A stretch of DNA of 64,000 nt, taken from the NCBI GenBank assembly GCA_900468535.1, contig UBTY01000023.1, positions 62,001 through 126,000 of the forward strand, written 5' to 3'. Positions 54,094 to 62,464 of this stretch are shown here, piece by piece. Both the position numbers and the translations under genes were made by a program. The DNA is from Hyphomicrobiales bacterium (GTDB lineage: Bacteria > Pseudomonadota > Alphaproteobacteria > Rhizobiales > Rhizobiaceae). Each line of letters opens with the position of its first letter. The stretch's first letter is position 1. The notes under the pieces were generated by a model. It did no database searches. It was not told the DNA's origin and was given only the letters and a program-made list of their open reading frames with translations.

Positions 54094-55569
54094 TCACTTG
54101 ATATACCAGCCCCACGGCTTGTCGGTCACGTACTTGGTGATCTGCTTGATCTCGAGGTAGTTGTCCAAACCCCAGCGCCCTAGTTCGCGACCAATCCCGG
54201 ATTCCTTGTAGCCGCCCCACGGCGCTTCCGTGAATGTCGGCTGCGAGCAGTTGATCCAGACGATGCCGGCCCGCAAGGCCGCAGCGACGCGCTCGGCGCG
54301 GACGTCGTCCTTCGACATGACGGCTGCTCCAAGGCCGAAACGGGAATCGTTCGAAAGCTCGATCGCCTCCTCTTCGGACTTGAACGGCTTGACGCAGACG
54401 ACAGGGCCGAAGATCTCCTCGATCCAGGCGTCGCTATCAAGCGGCACGTCTGTCAGGATCGTCGGCTCCAGATAGTAGCCCTTGTCGAATCCTTCCGGGC
54501 GTTCGCCGCCACATGCGACCGTAGCTCCTGCCTTGCGCGCTCCCTCGATTGCAGCGACGACATTCTCGTGCTGCTTCTTTGATACAAGCGGTCCGAGAAG
54601 GACCCCTTCGTCCAGCCCGTTGCCGATCTTGATCTTCTTCGTCTCCTCGACCAATCGGGCCATGAAGCGATCGTAGATTGTATCCTGGACCAGAACGCGC
54701 GACGTGCCGGAGCAGACTTGTCCCTGATTCCAGAAGATGCCGAACATGACCCACTCGACGGCGTCGTCGATGTCAGCATCCTCGAACACGACGAACGGAG
54801 ACTTGCCTCCGAGTTCAAGGCTGATGCGCTTGATGTCGCGTGCAGCGGCGGCCATGATCTTTGAGCCTACCGGCCCTGACCCCGTGAAGGCCAGTTTGTC
54901 GACGCCTTTGTGATCGATGATGGCCTGTCCGGCGACCGAGCCGGATCCCGTCAGCACGTTGAGGACACCCGGCGGAAGGCCGGCCTCGTCCGCAACGGCT
55001 GCAAGTTCAAGGGCCGTCAGCGAAGTTAGTTCGGCAGGCTTCAGGACGATCGTGCAGCCTGCCGCGAGTGCCGGGGCCACCTTCCAGGCAGCCATCAGCA
55101 GCGGGAAGTTCCACGGTATGATTGCGCCGGCTACTCCGATCGGCTCCTTGACTGCCTTGGAGGTAAAGCGGTCATCCGGCAGCGAGACGATCTCTTGCGG
55201 ATTGTTGTCGAGCTGTTCGGCGAGGCCAGCGTAGAAGTCGAAGCAGCCGGCAGCGTCCGCGATATCCCAGTCCGCCTCGGGAAACGGCTTACCGTTGTCA
55301 AGGACTTCGAGCTTGGCGATCTCCGACTGCCGTGCGCGGATGCCTTCGGCGATCGCGCGTAGATACTTCGCGCGCTGGGCTCCAGTGAGCTTCGGCCAGC
55401 CGTCCTTGTCGAACGCCCGACGAGCGGCCTTCACCGCGATATCGACGTCTTCGGCCGTGGCCGACGCGATCGTCTGAATGACTTCCTCGGTTGCCGGGTT
55501 CGTCACGGTGGAAGAGCCGCCTTTGACCGGCTTTACCCACTTCCCATCGATGTAGAGTTCGGTTCGCAT
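54094..55569 (-). CDS. Aldehyde dehydrogenase, betaine-aldehyde type
   Basis: NAD(P)-dependent aldehyde dehydrogenase of 491 residues. Motifs: PWNFPLL, LAFTGSGPVGS, ELGGKSP, catalytic Cys in NQGQVCSGTS, and C-terminal WINCSQPTF and PWGGYKESGIGRELG, as in betaine/aminoaldehyde dehydrogenases. In hydroxyproline breakdown the expected enzyme oxidises 2-oxoglutarate semialdehyde to 2-oxoglutarate; this one resembles the betaine-aldehyde branch more closely. It starts 35 bases after the D-amino-acid dehydrogenase gene. Confidence 0.87.
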   Translation of the reverse strand: MRTELYIDGKWVKPVKGGSSTVTNPATEEVIQTIASATAEDVDIAVKAARRAFDKDGWPKLTGAQRAKYLRAIAEGIRARQSEIAKLEVLDNGKPFPEADWDIADAAGCFDFYAGLAEQLDNNPQEIVSLPDDRFTSKAVKEPIGVAGAIIPWNFPLLMAAWKVAPALAAGCTIVLKPAELTSLTALELAAVADEAGLPPGVLNVLTGSGSVAGQAIIDHKGVDKLAFTGSGPVGSKIMAAAARDIKRISLELGGKSPFVVFEDADIDDAVEWVMFGIFWNQGQVCSGTSRVLVQDTIYDRFMARLVEETKKIKIGNGLDEGVLLGPLVSKKQHENVVAAIEGARKAGATVACGGERPEGFDKGYYLEPTILTDVPLDSDAWIEEIFGPVVCVKPFKSEEEAIELSNDSRFGLGAAVMSKDDVRAERVAAALRAGIVWINCSQPTFTEAPWGGYKESGIGRELGRWGLDNYLEIKQITKYVTDKPWGWYIK

Positions 55570-55604
55570 TGTCAGTTCCCTTGCCTTCGTTGGTCGCAGC
55601 CGGT

Positions 55605-56843
55605 TCAGAACCGGTCGACGCGATAGGGTTTCATGTCGACGGGCGGCGCAGCACCCATAATCAGGTCCGTCATCAGACGGGCTGTAGTGGCCCCGTAGGT
55701 CAGGCCGAGATGGCCGTGGCCCGTGGCGTACCAGACGTTGCTGCGCCTGGCCGACCGGCCCATCACCGGCACCGTGTCGGGCAGGGCCGGCCGATGGCCC
55801 ATCCACTCCGTGGCGCCTTCCACTTTCAGCTCGGGGAGCGCTTCCCTCGCCCGCTTCACCAGCACCTTCGCACGGCGGTAGTCGGGAGCGGCGTCGAGCC
55901 CCGCCATCTCGACCGTCCCGCCGATACGGATGCCGCCTGCGGTCGGCGTCACCATGAAGGCGCGCGCCGGCCAGATGAGAGAGTGACGCATGGATACGCC
56001 GGGCGCCTGGATTTGCGTATGGTAGCCGCGCTCGGTCTCGAGTGGTATCGGCTCGCCGAGCATCGCCGAAAGACGCCCGGTGAATGCGCCCGCGGCGAGA
56101 ACCACCCTGCCCGCTTGGATCCGTCGTCCGTCCTTCAAGCGCACGGCGCTGACGCCGGCGCCGTCATGGTCGAATCCCACAACCTCTCCGATCTGAACAG
56201 AACCGCCCAGCTTCATGAACTGATCCGCAAGTGCGAGGACGAGCTCGTAGGGATTGGCTATAGAACGGTTGTCCGGGAACAGCGCCGCCTTGCTGATCTT
56301 GGTGGTGATGGCCGGCTCGAGGTCGCGAATGGCGTTGCCGCCCAGGACCTCGTAGCGGAATCCGAAGCGGTCGAGAATGTCGATATGTTCGCGGTCGGCT
56401 TTGAATTCGGCCTCGTCGGTGTAGACGCTGAGGCAGCCCTCTGCGGAGATCATGTGCTGGAGGCCGGTCTCGGCGAGCAAAGCGTCCAGGTCCTCGTAGA
56501 CGCGCTGGCACAGCACCGCGCCGGCTGCCTCCAGTTCGCGGAGTTTGGAAGGCCGGCTTGCGGACATGAACCGCAAGAACCACGGAATAAGCCTTGGCAT
56601 GTAGGAGGGCCGGATCCGGACCGGCCCTTCGGGATCCATCATCCATCCCGGCATCTTCGCCCAGATCCCCGGTCGGGACGCGGGCATGAATTCGGTCACG
56701 GCGATGCTCGCCATGTTGCCATAGGACGCGCCCGTCCCCGGTTCGTTGCGATCCAGAAGCAGAACGCTCTCGCCACGACGTTGTAGCTGGTAGGCGATTG
56801 CTGTGCCGATGATCCCGGCGCCGACGATGATGGTTTGAGACAC
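55605..56843 (-). CDS. FAD-dependent D-amino-acid dehydrogenase (D-hydroxyproline dehydrogenase-like)
   Basis: DAO-type FAD oxidoreductase of 412 residues: Rossmann motif VGAGIIGTAIAYQL at the N-terminus and GHGHLGLTYG near the C-terminus. In the hydroxyproline route it oxidises cis-4-hydroxy-D-proline to pyrroline-4-hydroxy-2-carboxylate. Start GTG 56843 has GGAG upstream; the frame upstream to 56897 does not align with the family. It follows the DapA-like gene by 57 bases. Confidence 0.86.
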   Translation of the reverse strand: MSQTIIVGAGIIGTAIAYQLQRRGESVLLLDRNEPGTGASYGNMASIAVTEFMPASRPGIWAKMPGWMMDPEGPVRIRPSYMPRLIPWFLRFMSASRPSKLRELEAAGAVLCQRVYEDLDALLAETGLQHMISAEGCLSVYTDEAEFKADREHIDILDRFGFRYEVLGGNAIRDLEPAITTKISKAALFPDNRSIANPYELVLALADQFMKLGGSVQIGEVVGFDHDGAGVSAVRLKDGRRIQAGRVVLAAGAFTGRLSAMLGEPIPLETERGYHTQIQAPGVSMRHSLIWPARAFMVTPTAGGIRIGGTVEMAGLDAAPDYRRAKVLVKRAREALPELKVEGATEWMGHRPALPDTVPVMGRSARRSNVWYATGHGHLGLTYGATTARLMTDLIMGAAPPVDMKPYRVDRF

Positions 56844-56900
56844 TTCAGCTCCTCGGTCATGGGGAGACGGCCGGAGGTCTGTTCCGGCCGTCCGCATCTC

Positions 56901-57779
56901 TTACCAGTTCAGGATCGGCTGCATCGCAGCCTTGAACTCGGCCTTCTCTTCGGCGGTCAGCTCTCCGAGCGGAGCGCGGGTGATACCGACCGGAAGCCCT
57001 TGCAGCTCGCAGCCGTACTTCACCTTCTGCACGAACTTGCCGCTCTCAAGGATGTTCATCGCGCGATAGAGGACGATCATCTTTTCGCGCGCTGCCTTCA
57101 GGTCGCCCGAGCGGAAGGTGCGGTCGAGGTCGACGCACGCCTTCGCCATGCAGTTGGCGGGTCCGCAGATCCAGGAGTCCGCGCCCCAGAACATGAAGTC
57201 GAGAGCGATGTCGTCTGAACCGGACACGAGCGCGACGCGGCCCTTATAGCGAGAATGGATGTCGATCGCCCGCTGGAGCGATCCAGAGCTTTCCTTGATC
57301 CCGAGCACCCGCGGATCGTCGGCGAGCGCGTCCAAAATGTCGAAGCCGATCTCGACGCCGTCCTTGTAGGGATAGCTGTAGAGGACCAGGTTGACGTCGG
57401 TTTCCTTCAGGACCGCCTGGAAGTGCGAGAGGAGTTCATCCTGGGTTGGTCTTGTATAAAACGGCGTTGCGAGCAGCACCGTGTGGTAGCCGATTTCCTT
57501 GGCCTTCAACGTGTTCTCGATGACTTCGCGGGTGGCGGGCGCGTTGGTGCCGGCGATCAAAATCTCGTTTTCGTTCGCAAAGTCCTTCACGAACTTCAGC
57601 ACTTCGAGGCGCTCGTCGTTGGAAAGGGCAGAGTATTCGCCAGTAGAGCCCATTGGGACCCAGCCCGTGACACCAGCGGCTCGGAGCGCCGTTAGGTGCT
57701 TTTCGTAGGCCTTGAAATCGACCTGTCCGTTCGCGTCGAACGGAGTGATGAGAGCGGGCATGACGCCGGAAAGTTTCAT
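56901..57779 (-). CDS. DapA-family pyrroline-4-hydroxy-2-carboxylate deaminase-like
   Basis: Class I aldolase fold enzyme of 292 residues: GSTGEYS near residue 44, LYSYPYKDG, and Lys162 in LGIKESSGS as the Schiff-base Lys. In hydroxyproline catabolism DapA-like enzymes deaminate and dehydrate 1-pyrroline-4-hydroxy-2-carboxylate to 2-oxoglutarate semialdehyde. The neighbouring epimerase and dehydrogenase support this role. A dihydrodipicolinate-synthase function is unlikely in this setting. Confidence 0.85.
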   Translation of the reverse strand: MKLSGVMPALITPFDANGQVDFKAYEKHLTALRAAGVTGWVPMGSTGEYSALSNDERLEVLKFVKDFANENEILIAGTNAPATREVIENTLKAKEIGYHTVLLATPFYTRPTQDELLSHFQAVLKETDVNLVLYSYPYKDGVEIGFDILDALADDPRVLGIKESSGSLQRAIDIHSRYKGRVALVSGSDDIALDFMFWGADSWICGPANCMAKACVDLDRTFRSGDLKAAREKMIVLYRAMNILESGKFVQKVKYGCELQGLPVGITRAPLGELTAEEKAEFKAAMQPILNW

Positions 57780-57804
57780 CGAATTGTTCTCCTGTAACGG
57801 GCCG

Positions 57805-58470
57805 CTAGATTGCGAGTTTCTTGAGAATGCGTCCCTCGACGAGCGTGACTGCTCGCGTCAGCGGGAAAGCGATGACGAAGTAGATGAGAGCGACCACGGT
57901 CAGGACTTCGACCGGCCGGGCCGTATTGTTGGAGATGTTCTGACCGACGAACATCAGGTCTGCCATGCCGACTGCCGAGACCAGGGCGCTCTCCTTGAAG
58001 AGGCTGACGCAGTTCGACAAAAGCGTCGGGATCGCCCGCAGGACGGCTTGCGGAAGAATGACGCTGGTCACCTGGACCCGTGACGGCAGACCAAGGGCGA
58101 CGCATGCATCCCTCTGCTCCGGCCCGATCGACTTCAGGCTGGCGCGAAACGTCTCGCTGGTGATTGCTCCCATATAGAGCGTTAGGGCGATGACACCGGA
58201 GGCGAAGTTCGACAGTTCGACACCAAGGATCAGCGGAAGGCAGAAGAAGATCCAGAAAAGCTGGATCAGCACGGGCGTGCCACGAAAGAACTCGACGTAC
58301 GTTCCCGAGATCAGGCGGAGAACGGTGCTACGCGATGTTCGTGCGAGACCCACGAGGAAGCCCAGCGTACATCCCAACAGAATACAAACCGCTGTGAGCT
58401 CCAACGTCGTCATGAGCCCGAGAAGGAGCGCATGTTCGAACCGTGCGAGGACGGAGAAATCGAGAGACAT
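57805..58470 (-). CDS. Polar amino-acid ABC importer permease
   Basis: Permease of 221 residues of the His/Glu/Gln/Arg type, with helices such as ALLLGLMTTLELTAVCILLG and the coupling pattern VALGLPSRVQVTSVILPQAV. It lies 9 bases after a paralogous permease, so the two make a heterodimer. Downstream is the DapA-like gene. Likely substrate: hydroxyproline or another proline derivative. Confidence 0.86.
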   Translation of the reverse strand: MSLDFSVLARFEHALLLGLMTTLELTAVCILLGCTLGFLVGLARTSRSTVLRLISGTYVEFFRGTPVLIQLFWIFFCLPLILGVELSNFASGVIALTLYMGAITSETFRASLKSIGPEQRDACVALGLPSRVQVTSVILPQAVLRAIPTLLSNCVSLFKESALVSAVGMADLMFVGQNISNNTARPVEVLTVVALIYFVIAFPLTRAVTLVEGRILKKLAI

Positions 58471-58479
58471 CTGGACCTC

Positions 58480-59148
58480 CTAGCTTGCGAGCATTTGACG
58501 GCGGCGTTCCAGAAAGCCGACGATCTGAGTGACGGGGAACGACACTGCAAAATAGATGAGAGCGACGACCGTGAAGGTCTCGATCGGCCGATAGGTCTCG
58601 GTTGCAAGCGACTTCGCCTCGTACATCAGGTCTGCGATCGCAACGATGGCGACAAGCGCGCTCTGTTGAAAGATGACGATGCCGTTCGTCAAAAGCACCG
58701 GAATTGAAGCACGGAAGGCGGTCGGAAACACGATGTAGAGCACGCGTTGCCAAGGATTGAGACCGAGCGCGATCCCGGCGTCGAGCTGTTCCCTGGGAAC
58801 CGCCTGGATCGACGCGCGGTAAGCCTCGGCATTGAAGGCGGTAAGGTTCAGGCCAAGTGCCATTACCCCCATGGTGATGGGATCGAGGAAGACGTCGAAC
58901 AGCATGGGCACGCAGTAGAAGATCCACACGATCTGGACGATCGCCGGCGTACACCGGAAGAACTCGACAAACAGCATGAACGGCATGCGAAGGAGCCGAT
59001 ACGGGCTCATCAACGGCAGGGCGAGGCCGAAGCCGGCGATGATGCCTATGATGTTCGCAGCGACCGTCAGCTCGAGCGATATCACCAGTCCCCGCAGAAG
59101 CGGCGCAAAGGATATGGAGTTGAAGTCGAACGTGTAGTTCATCGCCAC
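58480..59148 (-). CDS. Polar amino-acid ABC importer permease
   Basis: Second permease of the importer, 222 residues, with [24 protein letters not shown] and the loop [20 protein letters not shown]. It starts 3 bases after the ATPase gene. Same size and layout as its neighbour, with which it would form the membrane channel. Confidence 0.86.
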   Translation of the reverse strand: MAMNYTFDFNSISFAPLLRGLVISLELTVAANIIGIIAGFGLALPLMSPYRLLRMPFMLFVEFFRCTPAIVQIVWIFYCVPMLFDVFLDPITMGVMALGLNLTAFNAEAYRASIQAVPREQLDAGIALGLNPWQRVLYIVFPTAFRASIPVLLTNGIVIFQQSALVAIVAIADLMYEAKSLATETYRPIETFTVVALIYFAVSFPVTQIVGFLERRRQMLAS

Positions 59149-59151
59149 CTC

Positions 59152-59934
59152 CTATTGCTTGATGTGGAAAACGCGGTCGATGAATTCCTTGGTGCGCTCC
59201 TCCTTCGGAGAACCGAGCACCTGTTCGGGCGGACCGTCTTCGACGACGACGCCGCCGGCACAGAAGATGACGCGGGACGCAATGTTCTTTGCGAACCACA
59301 TGTCATGCGTCACGATCATCATCGGCATGTTTTGCGAGGCGAGCTGCATAATCACCTGCTCGACTTCGCTGACAAGTTCCGGATCGAGCGCGGAAGTCAC
59401 CTCGTCGAATAGCATCAGCTTCGGATCGAGCATCAGGGCGCGCGCGATGGCCACCCGCTGCTTTTGGCCGCCCGATAGCTGGGCCGGATAGGCTTTGGCT
59501 TTGGCGCCCAGGCCAAACCGCTCAAGGAGAACTTGCGCACGGGCCTGCGCCGAGGCTTTCGGTTCTCCACGGACCTTGCAAGGTGCGAGCATCAAGTTCT
59601 GGATGACGCTAAGGTGCGGGAAGAGCGTGTAGTGCTGGAAAACCATGCCGATCGAACGACGGACGTTCGTGTCGATCAAAGTCTTCTTGGTAGGTCCTTC
59701 CGAAGAGATGTAAGGCTTGCCGTCGAAATTGATCGAACCGCTATCAATCTGTTCTAGACCCATCATCACGCGCAGAAGCGTGCTCTTGCCGCCGCCGCTC
59801 GGGCCGATCACCACGACGCGGTCGCCGGGTTTCATTTCGATATCGATGCCCTTGAGCACCTGGACGGCGCCATCGCCGTAGCTCTTGTGCAATGCCTGCA
59901 TTTTAACGAGAGGAAGACTGAAAGACATGGTCAT
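59152..59934 (-). CDS. Polar amino-acid ABC importer ATPase
   Basis: GlnQ/HisP-type ATPase of 260 residues with Walker [10 protein letters not shown], signature LSGGQKQR, Walker [13 protein letters not shown] and switch VTHDMWF. It energises the permeases at 57805-59148. A stem-loop (59964-59993) separates it from the solute-binding protein gene upstream; it is otherwise in the same transcript. Confidence 0.9.
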   Translation of the reverse strand: MTMSFSLPLVKMQALHKSYGDGAVQVLKGIDIEMKPGDRVVVIGPSGGGKSTLLRVMMGLEQIDSGSINFDGKPYISSEGPTKKTLIDTNVRRSIGMVFQHYTLFPHLSVIQNLMLAPCKVRGEPKASAQARAQVLLERFGLGAKAKAYPAQLSGGQKQRVAIARALMLDPKLMLFDEVTSALDPELVSEVEQVIMQLASQNMPMMIVTHDMWFAKNIASRVIFCAGGVVVEDGPPEQVLGSPKEERTKEFIDRVFHIKQ

Positions 59935-59963
59935 GGCCGATCTCGGTTTACATCGAGTGCGGG

Positions 59964-59993
59964 ACAGCGCCGACTGTTAGACGTCGGCGCTGT
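59964..59993 (-). terminator. Perfect 11-bp stem-loop after the solute-binding protein gene
   Basis: ACAGCGCCGAC (59964-59974) and GTCGGCGCTGT (59983-59993) pair fully around an 8-base loop, 9 bases after the solute-binding protein stop and 30 before the ATPase start. Without a T-run it probably protects the binding-protein message and lowers downstream expression, as is common in such operons. Confidence 0.65.
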
Positions 59994-60001
59994 TGGCGAC
60001 G

Positions 60002-60835
60002 TTAGTTCGAGCCCTTGAGGACCTGATCGACCGCCTTCTTGATCAGGTCGTCGACGTGGCCGGTCGCGACCTTCTCTTCAAGGAAGATATTGACCACTTC
60101 AACGTCCGAAGCCGCCATGTTGTGCGGCAGGCCGAAGGAGACGCCCTGCTTCGCGAGGGCAGGCTTCGGGCTCAGCGCGACCGCCCAGTCCGGATTCGCC
60201 TGCGTCAGAAGCAGGTTGGTGTCGGAGGCGTCGACCAGGATGTCTGCGCGCTTGGACGTCAGCGCCAGGCGCGTCTCGTCGTTGCCCGGCAGGCGCATGA
60301 TCGTGGCGGTCTTGACCGCGGCGGAAATTGCCTTGTCCTGCGCGGTTCCCGACATGACGGCGAGCGTGACGCCGGCCTTGTCGATATCAGCGACCGAGGA
60401 AGCGCCCTGCGGGATCTTCGGGTTGTTCTTGTTGTAGGCGAGCGAGATCTGGTACTCCATCGCCGGGATCGAGAACTGGACGGCCATGGCACGGGTCGGA
60501 GTGCGGTTGAGCGCAAGAGAGACGTCCCACTTGCCCGCCTGTAGGCCCGCTACGATGTTGTCCCAGGTCGTGTCCACAAACTCCGGTTTGACCTTGAGGG
60601 CGTCGGCGAATTCGCGGCAAAGATCGGCGTAGAAGCCCGAGTATTCGCCGGTCGCAGGATCACGCATGATGTATGGCGGGGCGACTGCCGCGCCGCATTT
60701 CAACACACCTGCCTTCTGCACGCCTTGCCAGTAACCTTCGGCGGTCTGGGCCTGCGCGGCGGTGAAAGAAAGACCTCCCATCAGGGCGAGCGCGGGCATC
60801 GCCCGCAAGGCGGACGTTATCATCTTCGAGAGCAT
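60002..60835 (-). CDS. Solute-binding protein, polar amino-acid family 3
   Basis: Periplasmic binding protein of 277 residues. The signal peptide (ALRAMPALALMGGLSFTAAQAQ) is followed by GYWQGVQKAGVLKCGAAVAPPY, typical of family 3, and later FYADLCREFADAL and SGTAQDKAI. ATG 60835 has AGAGGA upstream; an ATG two codons earlier (60841) is also possible. First gene of the hydroxyproline-type operon, divergent from the GntR gene. Confidence 0.9.
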   Translation of the reverse strand: MLSKMITSALRAMPALALMGGLSFTAAQAQTAEGYWQGVQKAGVLKCGAAVAPPYIMRDPATGEYSGFYADLCREFADALKVKPEFVDTTWDNIVAGLQAGKWDVSLALNRTPTRAMAVQFSIPAMEYQISLAYNKNNPKIPQGASSVADIDKAGVTLAVMSGTAQDKAISAAVKTATIMRLPGNDETRLALTSKRADILVDASDTNLLLTQANPDWAVALSPKPALAKQGVSFGLPHNMAASDVEVVNIFLEEKVATGHVDDLIKKAVDQVLKGSN

Positions 60836-60916
60836 CGGCATTCCTCTTTGCTGTGCGCGAAGCGCGTTGTTCCACTCGTCGGCTGAAGCCGTTTCTATTA
60901 CTTTTTCGTGTCGGCT

Positions 60917-60958
60917 GCGTGTCGACTGGTTATAGTTTGTCAACAGCGTGTCGACAAA
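60917..60958. promoter_or_regulatory. Operator-like repeats between the solute-binding protein and GntR genes
   Basis: GCGTGTCGAC occurs twice (60917-60926 and 60946-60955). TTTGTC (60936-60941) and GACAAA (60953-60958) form a dyad, and TGTCGACA (60949-60956) is a palindrome. The cluster lies in the 199-base divergent promoter region. It probably binds the neighbouring GntR protein. Confidence 0.55.
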
Positions 60959-61034
60959 GTCAAGCGGAAATATTACATTGCAGGCAGGCGGATTTTCTGG
61001 CCCAATGCGGCAAGTGCGAAAGAAAGGGACCTAA

Positions 61035-61754
61035 GTGTCTGATGAGATTGAAGTGAAACGCGTAAGGGGGACCGGGTCGAGGAGCGTCTATGAAACGCTG
61101 CGGAACGAGATCCTCGCCCTCACGCTGCCGCCTGGGCAACTTCTCGACGAGACGACCTTGGCCGAACGCTTCAACATGTCCCGCGCTCCCGTACGTGAAG
61201 CCCTTATTCGTTTGGGGTCTGACGAGCTTGTCGTGACGCTAGCAAACCGAAGCACGATCGTCTCCCCGATCGACGTTGTAGCGTTCCCGAAGTACGTTGA
61301 GGCACTCGATATCGCGCAGCGGATGAACACGCGGCTTGCGGCGGCGCTGCGGACAGATGCCGATCTGAAGGTGATCGCCAAACGCGACAAGGCGTTCGCC
61401 GCCGCGGTCAAGACCGGGAACCATCTGGCCATGTCGGAGGCCAACAAGGAATTTCACATGGCGATCGCCTATGCGGGCAAGAACCAGTATCTTGCATCAT
61501 TCTACGAGAAGCTGCTGTCCCAGGGGCAGCGCATGCTTCACCTGCACTTCGAGTACCTTGAGCGCACCCATGAGGGCTACCTTCTCACAGATGAGCACAG
61601 TCAGATGCTCGAGGCAGTCCGTGACCGCAACGTCGAACTTGCGGACGAATTGGCCCATGCCCATACCCGCCAGTTCCAAGACAATTTTATCAACTTCATG
61701 CGTGAGAACTATACGACGGACGTCGCGCTCGCTCCCTTGAAGGCCGCGGAGTAG
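61035..61754 (+). CDS. GntR-family (FadR-type) regulator of the hydroxyproline-type operon
   Basis: Regulator of 239 residues: winged helix TTLAERFNMSRAPVREALIRLGSDELV, then a helical FCD domain with EANKEFHMAIA and the His pattern LTDEHSQMLEAV and ELAHAHTRQF. GTG 61035 follows AAAGGGACC. It is divergent from the importer operon. In rhizobia the hydroxyproline genes are controlled by a GntR/FadR-type repressor (HypR); this one has the same position. Confidence 0.87.
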   Translation: MSDEIEVKRVRGTGSRSVYETLRNEILALTLPPGQLLDETTLAERFNMSRAPVREALIRLGSDELVVTLANRSTIVSPIDVVAFPKYVEALDIAQRMNTRLAAALRTDADLKVIAKRDKAFAAAVKTGNHLAMSEANKEFHMAIAYAGKNQYLASFYEKLLSQGQRMLHLHFEYLERTHEGYLLTDEHSQMLEAVRDRNVELADELAHAHTRQFQDNFINFMRENYTTDVALAPLKAAE

Positions 61755-61893
61755 CTAGTTTGCACACGTAAGCGGCGTATCCGATCTTGATCAGAGTCGA
61801 ACCTTCGACCCTTATTGTGATGCCGCCACGACCGGTGCGAGGTTACCACTTATGTGGTTTGCAGGTGCCGGCGATCAGAGTAGCTCGGTGGAA

Positions 61894-62310
61894 TCAAACA
61901 ATTTGTTTGATGAAATTTTCCAGCATCGACTTCAATCGCTGCGCGTCTTCGTTGCCGTAGTTGTCTTCTACCTTTGCCTCGTGCTCCTCAACGCGTTTGT
62001 TTTGAGAGGCAAGCATGGAAGCGCCCTTGTCGGACAGGAACATCCGCACCTTGCGGCGATCGGCCGGGTCGGGCACACGGTAGACAAGCGCATCCTGAAC
62101 CATGCGGTCGACGAGCTTAGTCAGGGTCGGCAGATTGAGCGCCAACTCCTCGGCGAGTTTGCCCATTGGCAGTCCGCCGGACTCCGACAGGACCTTCATC
62201 AATCGCCATTGATCAAGGGACACGCCCTCGGCTGTCAACTGCCGGCTCAGGTGCCGATTGGCCTGGGCAAGCAGGTGCGAAAGATGTTCGTTGAGTGACC
62301 GTTCGACCAT
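61894..62310 (-). CDS. MarR-family regulator
   Basis: Winged-helix regulator of 138 residues with LPMGKLAEELALNLPTLTKLVDRMVQDALV followed by DRRKVRMFLSDKG. It is divergent from the amide-binding protein gene across an AT-rich region with a perfect palindrome, so it may control that gene and itself. The ligand is unknown, typically a phenolic or other aromatic acid. Confidence 0.9.
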   Translation of the reverse strand: MVERSLNEHLSHLLAQANRHLSRQLTAEGVSLDQWRLMKVLSESGGLPMGKLAEELALNLPTLTKLVDRMVQDALVYRVPDPADRRKVRMFLSDKGASMLASQNKRVEEHEAKVEDNYGNEDAQRLKSMLENFIKQIV

Positions 62311-62341
62311 GATTCTTTAATGAGCAATTGTTTAATCGGAA

Positions 62342-62355
62342 ACTATATATATAGT
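62342..62355. promoter_or_regulatory. Palindrome ACTATATATATAGT upstream of the MarR gene
   Basis: Perfect 14-base AT-rich palindrome 32 bases before the MarR start, in the region between the divergent MarR and amide-binding protein genes. It may be the -10 region or a MarR operator, which is often AT-rich and palindromic. Confidence 0.4.
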
Positions 62356-62464
62356 GCTTCTGTCACGCCGCATAGGCCGGGACCAACGAAAACAAAAAAA
62401 ACACAATCCGCCGTTGCGGAGCGTGGCGTCTGGGGCGGAGCGTAGGACGAAAAGGGAGAATGCC

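Noticed and set aside
55569..56786. 405-codon open frame on the plus strand
   Set aside because: Antisense to the D-amino-acid dehydrogenase gene, which has a clear FAD-binding motif.
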